Positions 1-7,644 of a stretch of DNA of 64,000 bases are shown here, piece by piece (the first letter of the stretch is position 1; each line of letters starts with the position of its first letter). The notes beneath the pieces were generated by a model. The model worked only from the letters and a program-made list of their open reading frames with translations, was not told the DNA's origin and did not search any database. Made by a program: the position numbers and the translations under genes. The stretch is from Flavobacterium crocinum (GTDB taxonomy: Bacteria > Bacteroidota > Bacteroidia > Flavobacteriales > Flavobacteriaceae), in assembly GCF_003122385.1 (NCBI RefSeq), contig NZ_CP029255.1, positions 4,464,001 to 4,528,000 on the forward strand. The letters run 5' to 3'.

Positions 1-376
1 CAACTTCTGTAAAATATTCAACGGTTTCGTAATCGGTCGCTTTATAACGCATTGGAGGCAACATCATTAAACCTCTTGCTCCATTAGCTTCAGCCTTGTT
101 TGCTGCTTCAATAGCACCGCGCGTAGTTTGTTCTGCAATATTCATTATCACAGGAACCTTTCCACCAACTATACGAACTGTTTCAAGAATAAGGTCTTGT
201 TTTTCTTCTTCTAAAAGTGTACTGGCTTCTCCTAAAGTTCCTCCAAGAATAACACCTTCTATTCCAGCATCTAATTGATAATTAAGGTTTTTTTCAAACA
301 TTTTAAAATCTAAAGTGTCTTCAGCTGTAAAATTTGTGGTAACAGCTGGCATTACCCCTTTCCATTGAATATTCAT
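1..376 (-). CDS. Dihydrodipicolinate synthase / N-acetylneuraminate lyase family protein (partial)
   Basis: Reading leftward from the ATG at 376, the frame stays open to the window edge, giving about 125 residues of the N-terminal part of a class I aldolase-type TIM barrel. It shows the family opening (GVMPAVTT near residue 7), the GGTLGEAST segment matching the substrate-carboxylate loop GTTGE, and a PVIMNIAEQ strand. The Schiff-base lysine lies beyond the edge. The family includes DapA, NanA, KDG aldolases and 1-pyrroline-4-hydroxy-2-carboxylate deaminase of hydroxyproline breakdown. The divergent AraC gene and nearby proline-specific peptidases make the hydroxyproline role my preferred inference, but the fragment alone cannot separate these activities. 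No signal peptide is visible, so it should be cytoplasmic. Confidence 0.85.
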   Translation of the reverse strand, partial: MNIQWKGVMPAVTTNFTAEDTLDFKMFEKNLNYQLDAGIEGVILGGTLGEASTLLEEEKQDLILETVRIVGGKVPVIMNIAEQTTRGAIEAANKAEANGARGLMMLPPMRYKATDYETVEYFTEV

Positions 377-399
377 AATTTATTTGTTTTTATTTATTT

Positions 400-407
400 C
401 AAAGGTA
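400..407 (-). promoter_or_regulatory. Candidate -7 promoter box for the aldolase-family gene
   Basis: On the minus strand this reads TACCTTTG, a perfect match to the Bacteroidota -7 consensus TAnnTTTG, 24 nt before the start codon at 376. No clear TTG at -33 was found at the usual spacing, so an activator, perhaps the divergent AraC protein, may be needed. A run of seven G lies just upstream. Confidence 0.4.
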
Positions 408-559
408 TCAAGGGGGGGTAAAAATTTTATCTAGGAATATTATCAAAAACCTATACAATATTATCTCATTTGCAAGATTTTAACAAAAACTAGATTAATT
501 TCAATTCATCTTTTACTAATTTTCATATCTTTCCGTAAAATATAAAAAATAACCAAGTA

Positions 560-1414
560 ATGAAAGTTTTTCCTTTTAAAATCCCAAAGTCAAGCGAAGA
601 GGCATTTATCTATCAAGAAGACTGCGAAACTATTTTTTATGATAAATACCATCAGCACGAAGAAATTCAAATTAGTTATATAAAGAAAGGAGAAGGCAAA
701 ATTTTAGTCGGAGATATGATTACCGAATATCAAAAAGGCGACATTATTATATTAGGAAGCAATTTACCGCACGTTTTTAAAAGCGACATTTCTGAAAGCA
801 GAGGAATGTCGGTCATGCTTACGGTCTTTTTTACCGAAAATGGATTCGGAAAAGATTTTTTTAATTTACCGGAATTAAATGCTGTAGAACCTTTTTTTAC
901 AGCTATTAAAAACGGAATACAAATTAGAGATGCCAAACCATCTATTATAAGGAAGTTTAAAAAGTTTAAAGAAGCCGATAAATACGATCGTTTTATTCTT
1001 TTAATGTCTATGTTAAAAGCCTTTAGCCAGTCTGATAAAAAACATCTCTCTAATTATGTTTTCAACAAACCTTTTACAGATGCTGAAGGGAAACGGATGC
1101 AGATGGTTTTTGATTTTGTCATGACGCATTATCAAAAAAACATCACTTTAGACGAAATTGCCCAAATTGCCAACATGACCAAAAATGCTTTCTGCAAATA
1201 TTTCAAAACCCGAACTAAAAAGACTTTTTTCCAGTTTTTGATTGAAATAAGAATTGAACATGCCGCAAAACTGCTTATCAAAAACAAGGAATTATCGATT
1301 ATTGAAATTTCGGAACTAAGCGGTTTTAACAACATTTCTAATTTCAACAGAAAATTCAAAGAGATTAAAAAGAAAACCCCTTTTGAGTTTAAAAGTTCCC
1401 TTATTAAGTCTTAG
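560..1414 (+). CDS. AraC-family transcriptional regulator
   Basis: This 284-residue protein has an N-terminal cupin-like ligand domain (about residues 15-110, with the YHQHEEIQISYI strand and the GDIIILGSNLPH segment). A C-terminal AraC/XylS DNA-binding domain with two helix-turn-helices follows (about 183-280, ITLDEIAQIANMTKNAFCKYFK then LSIIEISELSGFNNISNFNRKFK). It is cytoplasmic with no membrane segment. It diverges from the aldolase-family gene and precedes three peptidase genes, so it probably controls one or both sides in response to a small metabolite. (Hydroxy)proline is my guess from context. It is the only transcription factor recognised in the window, but nothing links it to the distant PUL promoters. 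Confidence 0.93.
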   Translation: MKVFPFKIPKSSEEAFIYQEDCETIFYDKYHQHEEIQISYIKKGEGKILVGDMITEYQKGDIIILGSNLPHVFKSDISESRGMSVMLTVFFTENGFGKDFFNLPELNAVEPFFTAIKNGIQIRDAKPSIIRKFKKFKEADKYDRFILLMSMLKAFSQSDKKHLSNYVFNKPFTDAEGKRMQMVFDFVMTHYQKNITLDEIAQIANMTKNAFCKYFKTRTKKTFFQFLIEIRIEHAAKLLIKNKELSIIEISELSGFNNISNFNRKFKEIKKKTPFEFKSSLIKS

Positions 1415-1491
1415 CCTATTTTACTCCTTTTTAAGTAATATTCTATTATATAAGGATAATAAAAGTCTAGCTTCAATATCCTAAATCTGCA

Positions 1492-1499
1492 TACTTTTG
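1492..1499 (+). promoter_or_regulatory. Candidate -7 promoter box for the peptidase operon
   Basis: TACTTTTG matches TAnnTTTG perfectly and lies about 80 nt upstream of the M1 peptidase start. The 163-nt gap after the araC-type gene suggests that the three peptidase genes have their own promoter. No convincing -33 TTG was seen. Confidence 0.4.
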
Positions 1500-1577
1500 A
1501 AAATGTACACTCTTTTTCTTAATGAAATAAGATTTTGAGTTCAGCTACATTTTCAAACATTTCAAACTTAAAATGCC

Positions 1578-3248
1578 ATGATTAGGAACTATTTAACTCT
1601 TGTTTTTTTGTGTTTTAATTTCATTTCTTTTGCCCAAAAAACAAAACCATACACACTGGCAGACACCTTAAGAGGCAGTTTAACTCCTGAAAGACAGTGG
1701 TGGGACGTACAACGTTATGATATTACTGTGAAACCTGATTATGACACTAAAATAATAGTAGGAAGCAACACTATAACGTATAAAACACTTAAAGAAAAGA
1801 GCAATACCAAAATGCAGATTGATTTGCAGAATCCTCTGGTTATTGATAGTGTTATTCAATCTGGGAAGAAATTAAGTTTTGCAAAGGAAAACGGTGTATG
1901 GTATATTAAAACGCCTAAATCTAAAATAAAATCCACCAGCAAAGTGGTTATTTTCTTTAGCGGAAAAGTTCATGAAGCCATAAAAGCGCCTTGGGATGGA
2001 GGATGGATCTGGACAAAAGATTCCTTAGCACGTCCGTGGATGACGGTTGCCTGCCAAGGACTTGGTGCCTCTGTATGGTATCCGTGCAAAGATCATCAAA
2101 GTGACGAACCGAATAATGGTGCAAGTTTAACGATGACTGTTCCTGATTCTTTAACCGCAATTGCCAACGGAAGATTAGAGTTTAAGAGAAGTAATAATGA
2201 CGGAACAACTTCTTATAAATGGGCTGTTGTCAATCCGATTAGTAATTATTGCATCATTCCGTACATTGGAAAATATGTCAATTTTAAAGAAACTTATAAA
2301 GGAGAAAAAGGCAATTTAGACCTGAATTATTGGGTTTTGGATTATAATTTAGAAAAAGCTCAAAAATACATGCCAAAAGAAGTGCATAATATGTTGAATG
2401 CATTTGAATACTGGATGGGGCCTTATCCGTTTTATGAAGATGGTTATCAGTTGATTGAAACCTCACATACCGGAATGGAGCATCAAAGTGCTGTTTCTTA
2501 TGGTAATCATTATAAGCCCGGCTATCGCGGTAATGACGGCTCCGGAACGGGCTGGGGAATGAAATGGGATTTTATTATTATTCATGAAAGCGGACACGAA
2601 TGGTTTGGAAACAACATTACCACAAATGATCTGGCTGATATGTGGGTACACGAAGGATTTACCAATTACAGTGAAACCCTTTTTGTTGATTATATTTTTG
2701 GAAAACAAGCCGGAGATGAATACAACGCCGGAACTCGCAAAGGAATACGAAACGATCGTCCCATTATTCCCGATTATAATGTAAATGCACAAGGAAGCGG
2801 CGATATGTATTCAAAAGCAGGAAATATGCTTCACGCCATTCGTCATGGATTGGATAACGATGCCTTGTTTCGAGAAGTTATTCGAGGATTGGGAAAAGAA
2901 TTTTATCATCAGACTGTAGATTCGAAACAGATTGAAAATTATATTTCGAAAAAGCTTAATTTTGATTACAGTAAAGTTTACGAGCAATATCTTACCACAA
3001 CACAGATTCCAAACTTTGAATTTTATTTTAATGAAGATAAGACCAAAGTTTTGTATCGTTACAGCAATTGTGTAAGCGGTTTTAATTTGCCGCTGACCTT
3101 AAAAAATGAAACTGATAAAGTTAAAATAATACCATCAGATCAATGGCAGAGTATTTCTTTAGCAAATGATCAAAAGTCTTTATTTGACGCAGCTTCTATT
3201 ACTAAAATGTATTATATAAATCCTGTTTTGGAAACCAATATAAAGTAA
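1578..3248 (+). CDS. Secreted M1-family zinc metallopeptidase (aminopeptidase N-like)
   Basis: This 556-residue protein opens with a signal peptide (residues 1-19, ending SFAQ). The zinc site is complete: H336-E337-S-G-H340 followed by E359, the HExxH-x18-E spacing of family M1. The exopeptidase motif GAMEN is represented by GMEH at 299-302, so the amino-terminus-binding loop is variant. It is shorter than full aminopeptidase N and lacks the large C-terminal alpha domain, like other compact M1 enzymes of Bacteroidota. It should trim peptides outside the cytoplasm. The stop is 25 nt from the DPP IV gene, suggesting co-transcription with the two proline-specific peptidases. Substrate preference cannot be read from the sequence. 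Confidence 0.93.
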   Translation: MIRNYLTLVFLCFNFISFAQKTKPYTLADTLRGSLTPERQWWDVQRYDITVKPDYDTKIIVGSNTITYKTLKEKSNTKMQIDLQNPLVIDSVIQSGKKLSFAKENGVWYIKTPKSKIKSTSKVVIFFSGKVHEAIKAPWDGGWIWTKDSLARPWMTVACQGLGASVWYPCKDHQSDEPNNGASLTMTVPDSLTAIANGRLEFKRSNNDGTTSYKWAVVNPISNYCIIPYIGKYVNFKETYKGEKGNLDLNYWVLDYNLEKAQKYMPKEVHNMLNAFEYWMGPYPFYEDGYQLIETSHTGMEHQSAVSYGNHYKPGYRGNDGSGTGWGMKWDFIIIHESGHEWFGNNITTNDLADMWVHEGFTNYSETLFVDYIFGKQAGDEYNAGTRKGIRNDRPIIPDYNVNAQGSGDMYSKAGNMLHAIRHGLDNDALFREVIRGLGKEFYHQTVDSKQIENYISKKLNFDYSKVYEQYLTTTQIPNFEFYFNEDKTKVLYRYSNCVSGFNLPLTLKNETDKVKIIPSDQWQSISLANDQKSLFDAASITKMYYINPVLETNIK

Positions 3249-3273
3249 AAATTCAATCATTAATCAAAATACG

Positions 3274-5424
3274 ATGAAGAAAACAATCTCTCTTTTTTTC
3301 TGTTTTATCCTGTCACTTTTTTTCCTGACTGCAAATGCTCAAAGACCAAAATGGGCGAATAATAACAGTAGTTATTATACCGCAGAAAAAGGAGAAATAA
3401 TACAGTACGAATTACCAAACTTTACCAGAAACATAATTGTTGATGCCAAGCAGCTTACACCAAAAGGAAGCGCAAAAGCTTTAGAAGTTAAAGATTTTGA
3501 ATTCAGTAAAAATGAAAAATTAGTTTTGATTTACACCAATTCAAAAAAAGTGTGGAGACTGGAAACGCGTGGCGATTACTGGCTTTTTAATACCGAAACA
3601 AATGACTTGCGACAGATTGGAAAAAACAGGCCAGAATCGTCTTTGATGTTTGCCAAATTATCTCCGGACAATAATTCAATTGCTTACGTAAGCAAGCATA
3701 ATTTATATGTTGAAGACCTTAATTCCGGAAAAGAAACGGCTTTAACAACTGATGGAACAGATCGTTTAATTAATGGAACTTTTGACTGGGCTTACGAAGA
3801 AGAGTTCAATTGCAGAGACGGTTTCCGTTGGAGTCCAGACGGAAAAAGTATTGCATTTTGGCAGATTGATGCTACCAAAATCAAAAACTTCTTAATGATT
3901 AACAATACTGATTCGATATATTCTTATACGGTTCCGGTTGAATATCCAAAAGTTGGACAAGATCCTTCAGCATGCAAAATTGGAGTTGTCAATATCGCTT
4001 CACAACAAACAACATGGATGAAAGTTCCAGGGGATTCAAAACAACATTATATTCCGTTAATGCAATGGATTCCTGATGGTTCTTCGATATTGGTTGAACA
4101 ACTAAATCGCAAACAAAATGAAGCCAAACTCTTTTTATGTGACCCTAAAAGTGGCGACGCAAGTCCAATTTATTCTGAAAAGAATACTTCGTGGATTGAT
4201 ATATTACCAACTGAAAATGAAGGCTTAAAATGGATTAACAACGGAAAAGAATTTCTTTGGTTAACGGAAAAAGATGGCTGGAAGCATTTATATAAAATCC
4301 GCAAAAACGGAAAAACAGAAACGTTAATTACCAATGGAAAATATGATGTTATCGATATTAAAGCCGTTGACGAAAAAAATGGTTTAGTTTATTTTTTAGC
4401 TTCGCCAGATAATGCTACACAACAATATTTGTATAAAACAGCATTAAACGGAAAAGGCAAACTAATAAAAGTATCTCCTGCTAACGAAATCGGAACGCAT
4501 AATTATCGTTTATCTCCCGATGCAAAATATGCTGAACATCGTTTTTCGAATCATAAAAACCAAAAAATATCGGAATGGGTTAATCTTTCTACTCAAAAGA
4601 CCATTAAAGAAACCGATCGTAATATGACTGCAAGCGGTAATGTCGAAATGATTCAGATTACAACTGTTGACAATATTACCCTTGACGGCTGGATGATCAA
4701 ACCAACTCCGTTTGATCCTGCTAAAAAATATCCTCTTTTATTTTATGTTTATACAGAACCTGCTGGTGCAACTGTAAAAGATGCTGCGGGTTATGCCAGT
4801 ACTTTTTTATATGATGGAGATATTGCTGCCGACGGATATATTCAAATTAGCTTAGATGGAAGAGGAACTCCAGTTCCAAAAGGTGCTGAATGGCGCAAAT
4901 CAATCTATCAAAACATTGGAATTCTAAACACCCGAGATCAGGCAATGGCGGCTAAGGAAATCCTAAAATGGTCTTTTGTAGACAAAGACCGAATCGCAGT
5001 CTGGCGATGGAGCGGCGGCGGTTCTACTACGCTAAATCTTTTATTTCAATATCCTGAAATTTATAAAACAGGAATCGCTATTGCCGCTGTACCCAACCAA
5101 TTGTTGTATGATAATATTTATCAGGAACGTTACATGGGATTACCACAGGAAAATAAAGAACCTTTTATAAAAGGCTCTCCTATTACTTATGCCAATAAAC
5201 TTCAGGGAAATCTATTGCTGATTCATGGCACTGGCGATGATAATGTGCATTATCAGGGAGCAGAAATGCTGGTAAACGAATTAGTAAAAAACGGCAAACA
5301 ATTTCAAATGATGAGTTATCCAAATCGTACGCACAGCATCAATGAAGGCGAAGGAACTACCGAACATTTATCGAAATTATATACACAATACTTAAAAGAA
5401 CACTGCCCGGGTGGAGGCAGATAA
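3274..5424 (+). CDS. Dipeptidyl peptidase IV-like serine peptidase (S9)
   Basis: This 716-residue secreted protein has a signal peptide (1-22, ending ANAQ), a beta-propeller (about 60-460) and a C-terminal alpha/beta-hydrolase domain. The DPP IV substrate-amine loop DWAYEEEF is at 171-178. Catalytic residues are S580 in WSGGG, the aspartate pair 655-656 in GDDNVH and H687 in RTHS. DPP IV releases X-Pro dipeptides from peptide N termini, which suits proline- or hydroxyproline-rich substrates. One oddity is that the residue two before the serine, glycine in the usual GWSxGG elbow, is arginine (R578, codon CGA). This could reduce activity, alter folding, or be a base error. It lies between the M1 peptidase and the Xaa-Pro aminopeptidase in one operon. 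Confidence 0.93.
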   Translation: MKKTISLFFCFILSLFFLTANAQRPKWANNNSSYYTAEKGEIIQYELPNFTRNIIVDAKQLTPKGSAKALEVKDFEFSKNEKLVLIYTNSKKVWRLETRGDYWLFNTETNDLRQIGKNRPESSLMFAKLSPDNNSIAYVSKHNLYVEDLNSGKETALTTDGTDRLINGTFDWAYEEEFNCRDGFRWSPDGKSIAFWQIDATKIKNFLMINNTDSIYSYTVPVEYPKVGQDPSACKIGVVNIASQQTTWMKVPGDSKQHYIPLMQWIPDGSSILVEQLNRKQNEAKLFLCDPKSGDASPIYSEKNTSWIDILPTENEGLKWINNGKEFLWLTEKDGWKHLYKIRKNGKTETLITNGKYDVIDIKAVDEKNGLVYFLASPDNATQQYLYKTALNGKGKLIKVSPANEIGTHNYRLSPDAKYAEHRFSNHKNQKISEWVNLSTQKTIKETDRNMTASGNVEMIQITTVDNITLDGWMIKPTPFDPAKKYPLLFYVYTEPAGATVKDAAGYASTFLYDGDIAADGYIQISLDGRGTPVPKGAEWRKSIYQNIGILNTRDQAMAAKEILKWSFVDKDRIAVWRWSGGGSTTLNLLFQYPEIYKTGIAIAAVPNQLLYDNIYQERYMGLPQENKEPFIKGSPITYANKLQGNLLLIHGTGDDNVHYQGAEMLVNELVKNGKQFQMMSYPNRTHSINEGEGTTEHLSKLYTQYLKEHCPGGGR

Positions 5425-5454
5425 TATCATTTTTAATACCATTTTGAAAAAAAT

Positions 5455-6843
5455 ATGTTTAGCAGAGAAACTTATATAAACAGAAGGCAAGTCTTAAAAA
5501 AAGCAATGGGTTCAGGCCTTATTATCCTTCCCGGAAATGAAGAAGTCGGAATGAACTACCGCGATAATATTTATCATTTTAGACAAGACAGCAGTTTTTT
5601 ATATTATGCCGGAATAGATCGTCCTTCTTTATTTTTAATAATAGATATTGATGCTGATCTGGAAATTCTATTCGGCGATAACCTGACAATCGAACAAACG
5701 GTTTGGGTTGGCCCACAAGATTCATTAAATAGTGATGCAGAAAAAACAGGAATCACAACTGTACAGCCTTTCTCATTTGCAGAAGCTGTTCTTAAAAATG
5801 CTGTACAACAGAAACGTGCGATTCATTTTCTGCCTCCTTACCGTGCTGCTATTACTTTAAAATTAAGTTCATGGCTCGATATTCATCCTAATGAAATAGC
5901 GAAAAAATCATCCATTCCATTATCTAAAGCAATAATTGCACAGCGTTCTTATAAAACGAATGAAGAACTGATTGAGATTGAAAAAGCGGTAGATATAACG
6001 GCAGCAATGCACTTAAAAGCAATACAAAGCGCAAGACCCGGAATGACCGAATACGAAATTGCAGGACAAGTCGAAGGCACAGCAATCAGTCTTGGCGGTC
6101 ATCTTGCTTTTCCGACAATACTAACAGTCAACGGACAATACCTGCACAATCATGCCGGCAGTAATGTCTTAAAGGAAGGACAATTGGTTTTATGTGACTG
6201 TGGAGCCGAAAACAATATGCGTTATGCCGGAGATATGACCAGAACTTTCCCAGTTTCGAAAACCTTTACAACGCAGCAGAAAGAAATTTATAATATTGTT
6301 TTAAAAGCTGAAGAAGCCGCTATAGCCACTCTTAAACCCGGAACTTTCTTCAAAGATTCACATCTTACGGCCTGTAAGGAGATTTTAACGGGGTTGAAAT
6401 CTCTTGGTTTAGTAAAAGGCGATTTGGATGAAGCCGTAGCAGCAGGTGCGCATACCCTATTCTTTCAATGCGGTTTAGGTCACATGATGGGAATGGACGT
6501 TCATGACATGGAAAATATAGGCGAAGAATATGTTGGCTACACAGAAACTCTAAAGAAAAGCACCGAATTTGGATTAAAATCACTGCGTCTGGCCAAAGAA
6601 CTTGAAGAAGGTTTTGTTTTAACTGTTGAGCCCGGAATTTATTTTATTCCGGAATTAATTAATCAATGGCAGGCAGAAAAAAAATACAGTGAATTTATTA
6701 ATTATGATAAAGTTCAGGCGTACAGAAATTTTGGAGGTATCCGTATAGAAGAAGATTTTTTAATTACGAAAGAATCTTATAAATTGTTAGGAAAGCCTCT
6801 TGCCAAAACAGCTGAAGATATTGAAGCATTAAGAACTTTCTAG
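5455..6843 (+). CDS. Xaa-Pro aminopeptidase (M24B, aminopeptidase P-like)
   Basis: This 462-residue protein has no signal peptide and should be cytoplasmic. An N-terminal creatinase-type domain (about 1-165) precedes the pita-bread catalytic domain. All five dinuclear-metal ligands are visible: D248 and D260 (DCGAENNMRYAGD), H343 (GLGHMMG), E392 (VEPGIYF) and E432 (RIEEDF). The enzyme removes an N-terminal residue before proline and would finish peptides whose X-Pro bonds were partly cut outside. It starts 30 nt after the DPP IV stop, and a strong terminator follows, making it the last gene of the peptidase operon. Confidence 0.94.
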   Translation: MFSRETYINRRQVLKKAMGSGLIILPGNEEVGMNYRDNIYHFRQDSSFLYYAGIDRPSLFLIIDIDADLEILFGDNLTIEQTVWVGPQDSLNSDAEKTGITTVQPFSFAEAVLKNAVQQKRAIHFLPPYRAAITLKLSSWLDIHPNEIAKKSSIPLSKAIIAQRSYKTNEELIEIEKAVDITAAMHLKAIQSARPGMTEYEIAGQVEGTAISLGGHLAFPTILTVNGQYLHNHAGSNVLKEGQLVLCDCGAENNMRYAGDMTRTFPVSKTFTTQQKEIYNIVLKAEEAAIATLKPGTFFKDSHLTACKEILTGLKSLGLVKGDLDEAVAAGAHTLFFQCGLGHMMGMDVHDMENIGEEYVGYTETLKKSTEFGLKSLRLAKELEEGFVLTVEPGIYFIPELINQWQAEKKYSEFINYDKVQAYRNFGGIRIEEDFLITKESYKLLGKPLAKTAEDIEALRTF

Positions 6844-6906
6844 AGCTATAAAGTAATACTATATTGCTTCCAAATAATGTAGATTTTTTATACGAAGAAT
6901 TAATGA

Positions 6907-6942
6907 AACACTTGCAATACGTTTATTGCAGGTGTTTTTTCT
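6907..6942 (+). terminator. Rho-independent terminator of the peptidase operon
   Basis: A 13-bp stem (6907-6919 with 6924-6936, one G-T pair) closes a 4-nt loop and runs directly into a T-rich tail. It lies 63 nt after the Xaa-Pro aminopeptidase stop. Confidence 0.85.
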
Positions 6943-6959
6943 TTTATAATATTTAATAG

Positions 6960-7490
6960 AAAGTTCCATTGCAATGAAATAATGTTATAGTAATTCCAGA
7001 TAGTTATCGGGATGACGAAATGCAAGCAAATTTATTTTATCTTTTTAATCCTTTATCGTAAAGTTTTTTCCCTTTAGTTTGTCATCCTGACAAAGGAAGG
7101 ATCTCCATAAGCAACTCTACAAAGATGTTCAATTCAGATTCAGCAGATTTTTATTTAACCGCAAATTTCACGAATTTTCGCAAATTCTTTTTCTCTAATC
7201 TTTTTATTTTAGGTAGATTCAGTTGATTTTTAACATCCGTTACTTTAGAAATTCCGTAGGAATGAAACCATATTGTAGCAACGGATTTTAATCCGTTGAT
7301 TCTAAATTTTCATTGTGCCAGAAGTTCCATAGGAACGAAACATTTTTTCTCAAAATTAAACTTCCCAATATGATTCGAGCCGATGGCTCTATTAAATCGT
7401 CTCATATCATTTATACCGGATTAAAATCCGGCGCTACAATATGTTCCAAGCCGATGGCTTTTTTTCTTATTGAGATTGTTAAAAAACAAA
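6960..7490. repeat. Degenerate intergenic repeat region (REP-like elements)
   Basis: The 800-nt gap between the peptidase operon and the metalloprotein gene contains no convincing gene. It holds several short palindromic units: CGGATTTTAATCCG near 7278, CCGGATTAAAATCCGG near 7418, repeats of the type TTCCrTAGGAAyGAAAC near 7253 and 7323, GAGCCGATGGCTC near 7377, and a decayed copy (7079-7135) of the GTCATTCCGAGG-type element found intact at 37485. These are typical decayed interspersed repeats of Flavobacterium. A short open frame at 7313-7507 is built from them and is not believed. Confidence 0.65.
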
Positions 7491-7644
7491 TCGAAAGTAA
7501 ATACTGATTAACTTTTACTAATTATCAGATAATTAAGTACATATATTTTCATAAGCACTAGTTTAACTTAGTAGGTAAGGAATAAGATTACATTTTAGCC
7601 CGTCAAACTTATTTTAAAACAATTAACAACCAAAAACAAACCTT

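Noticed and set aside
7313..7507. Short plus-strand open frame in the gap before the metalloprotein gene
   Set aside because: It is made of decayed palindromic repeats, has no recognisable domain, and its residues follow the repeat units rather than a protein-like pattern.
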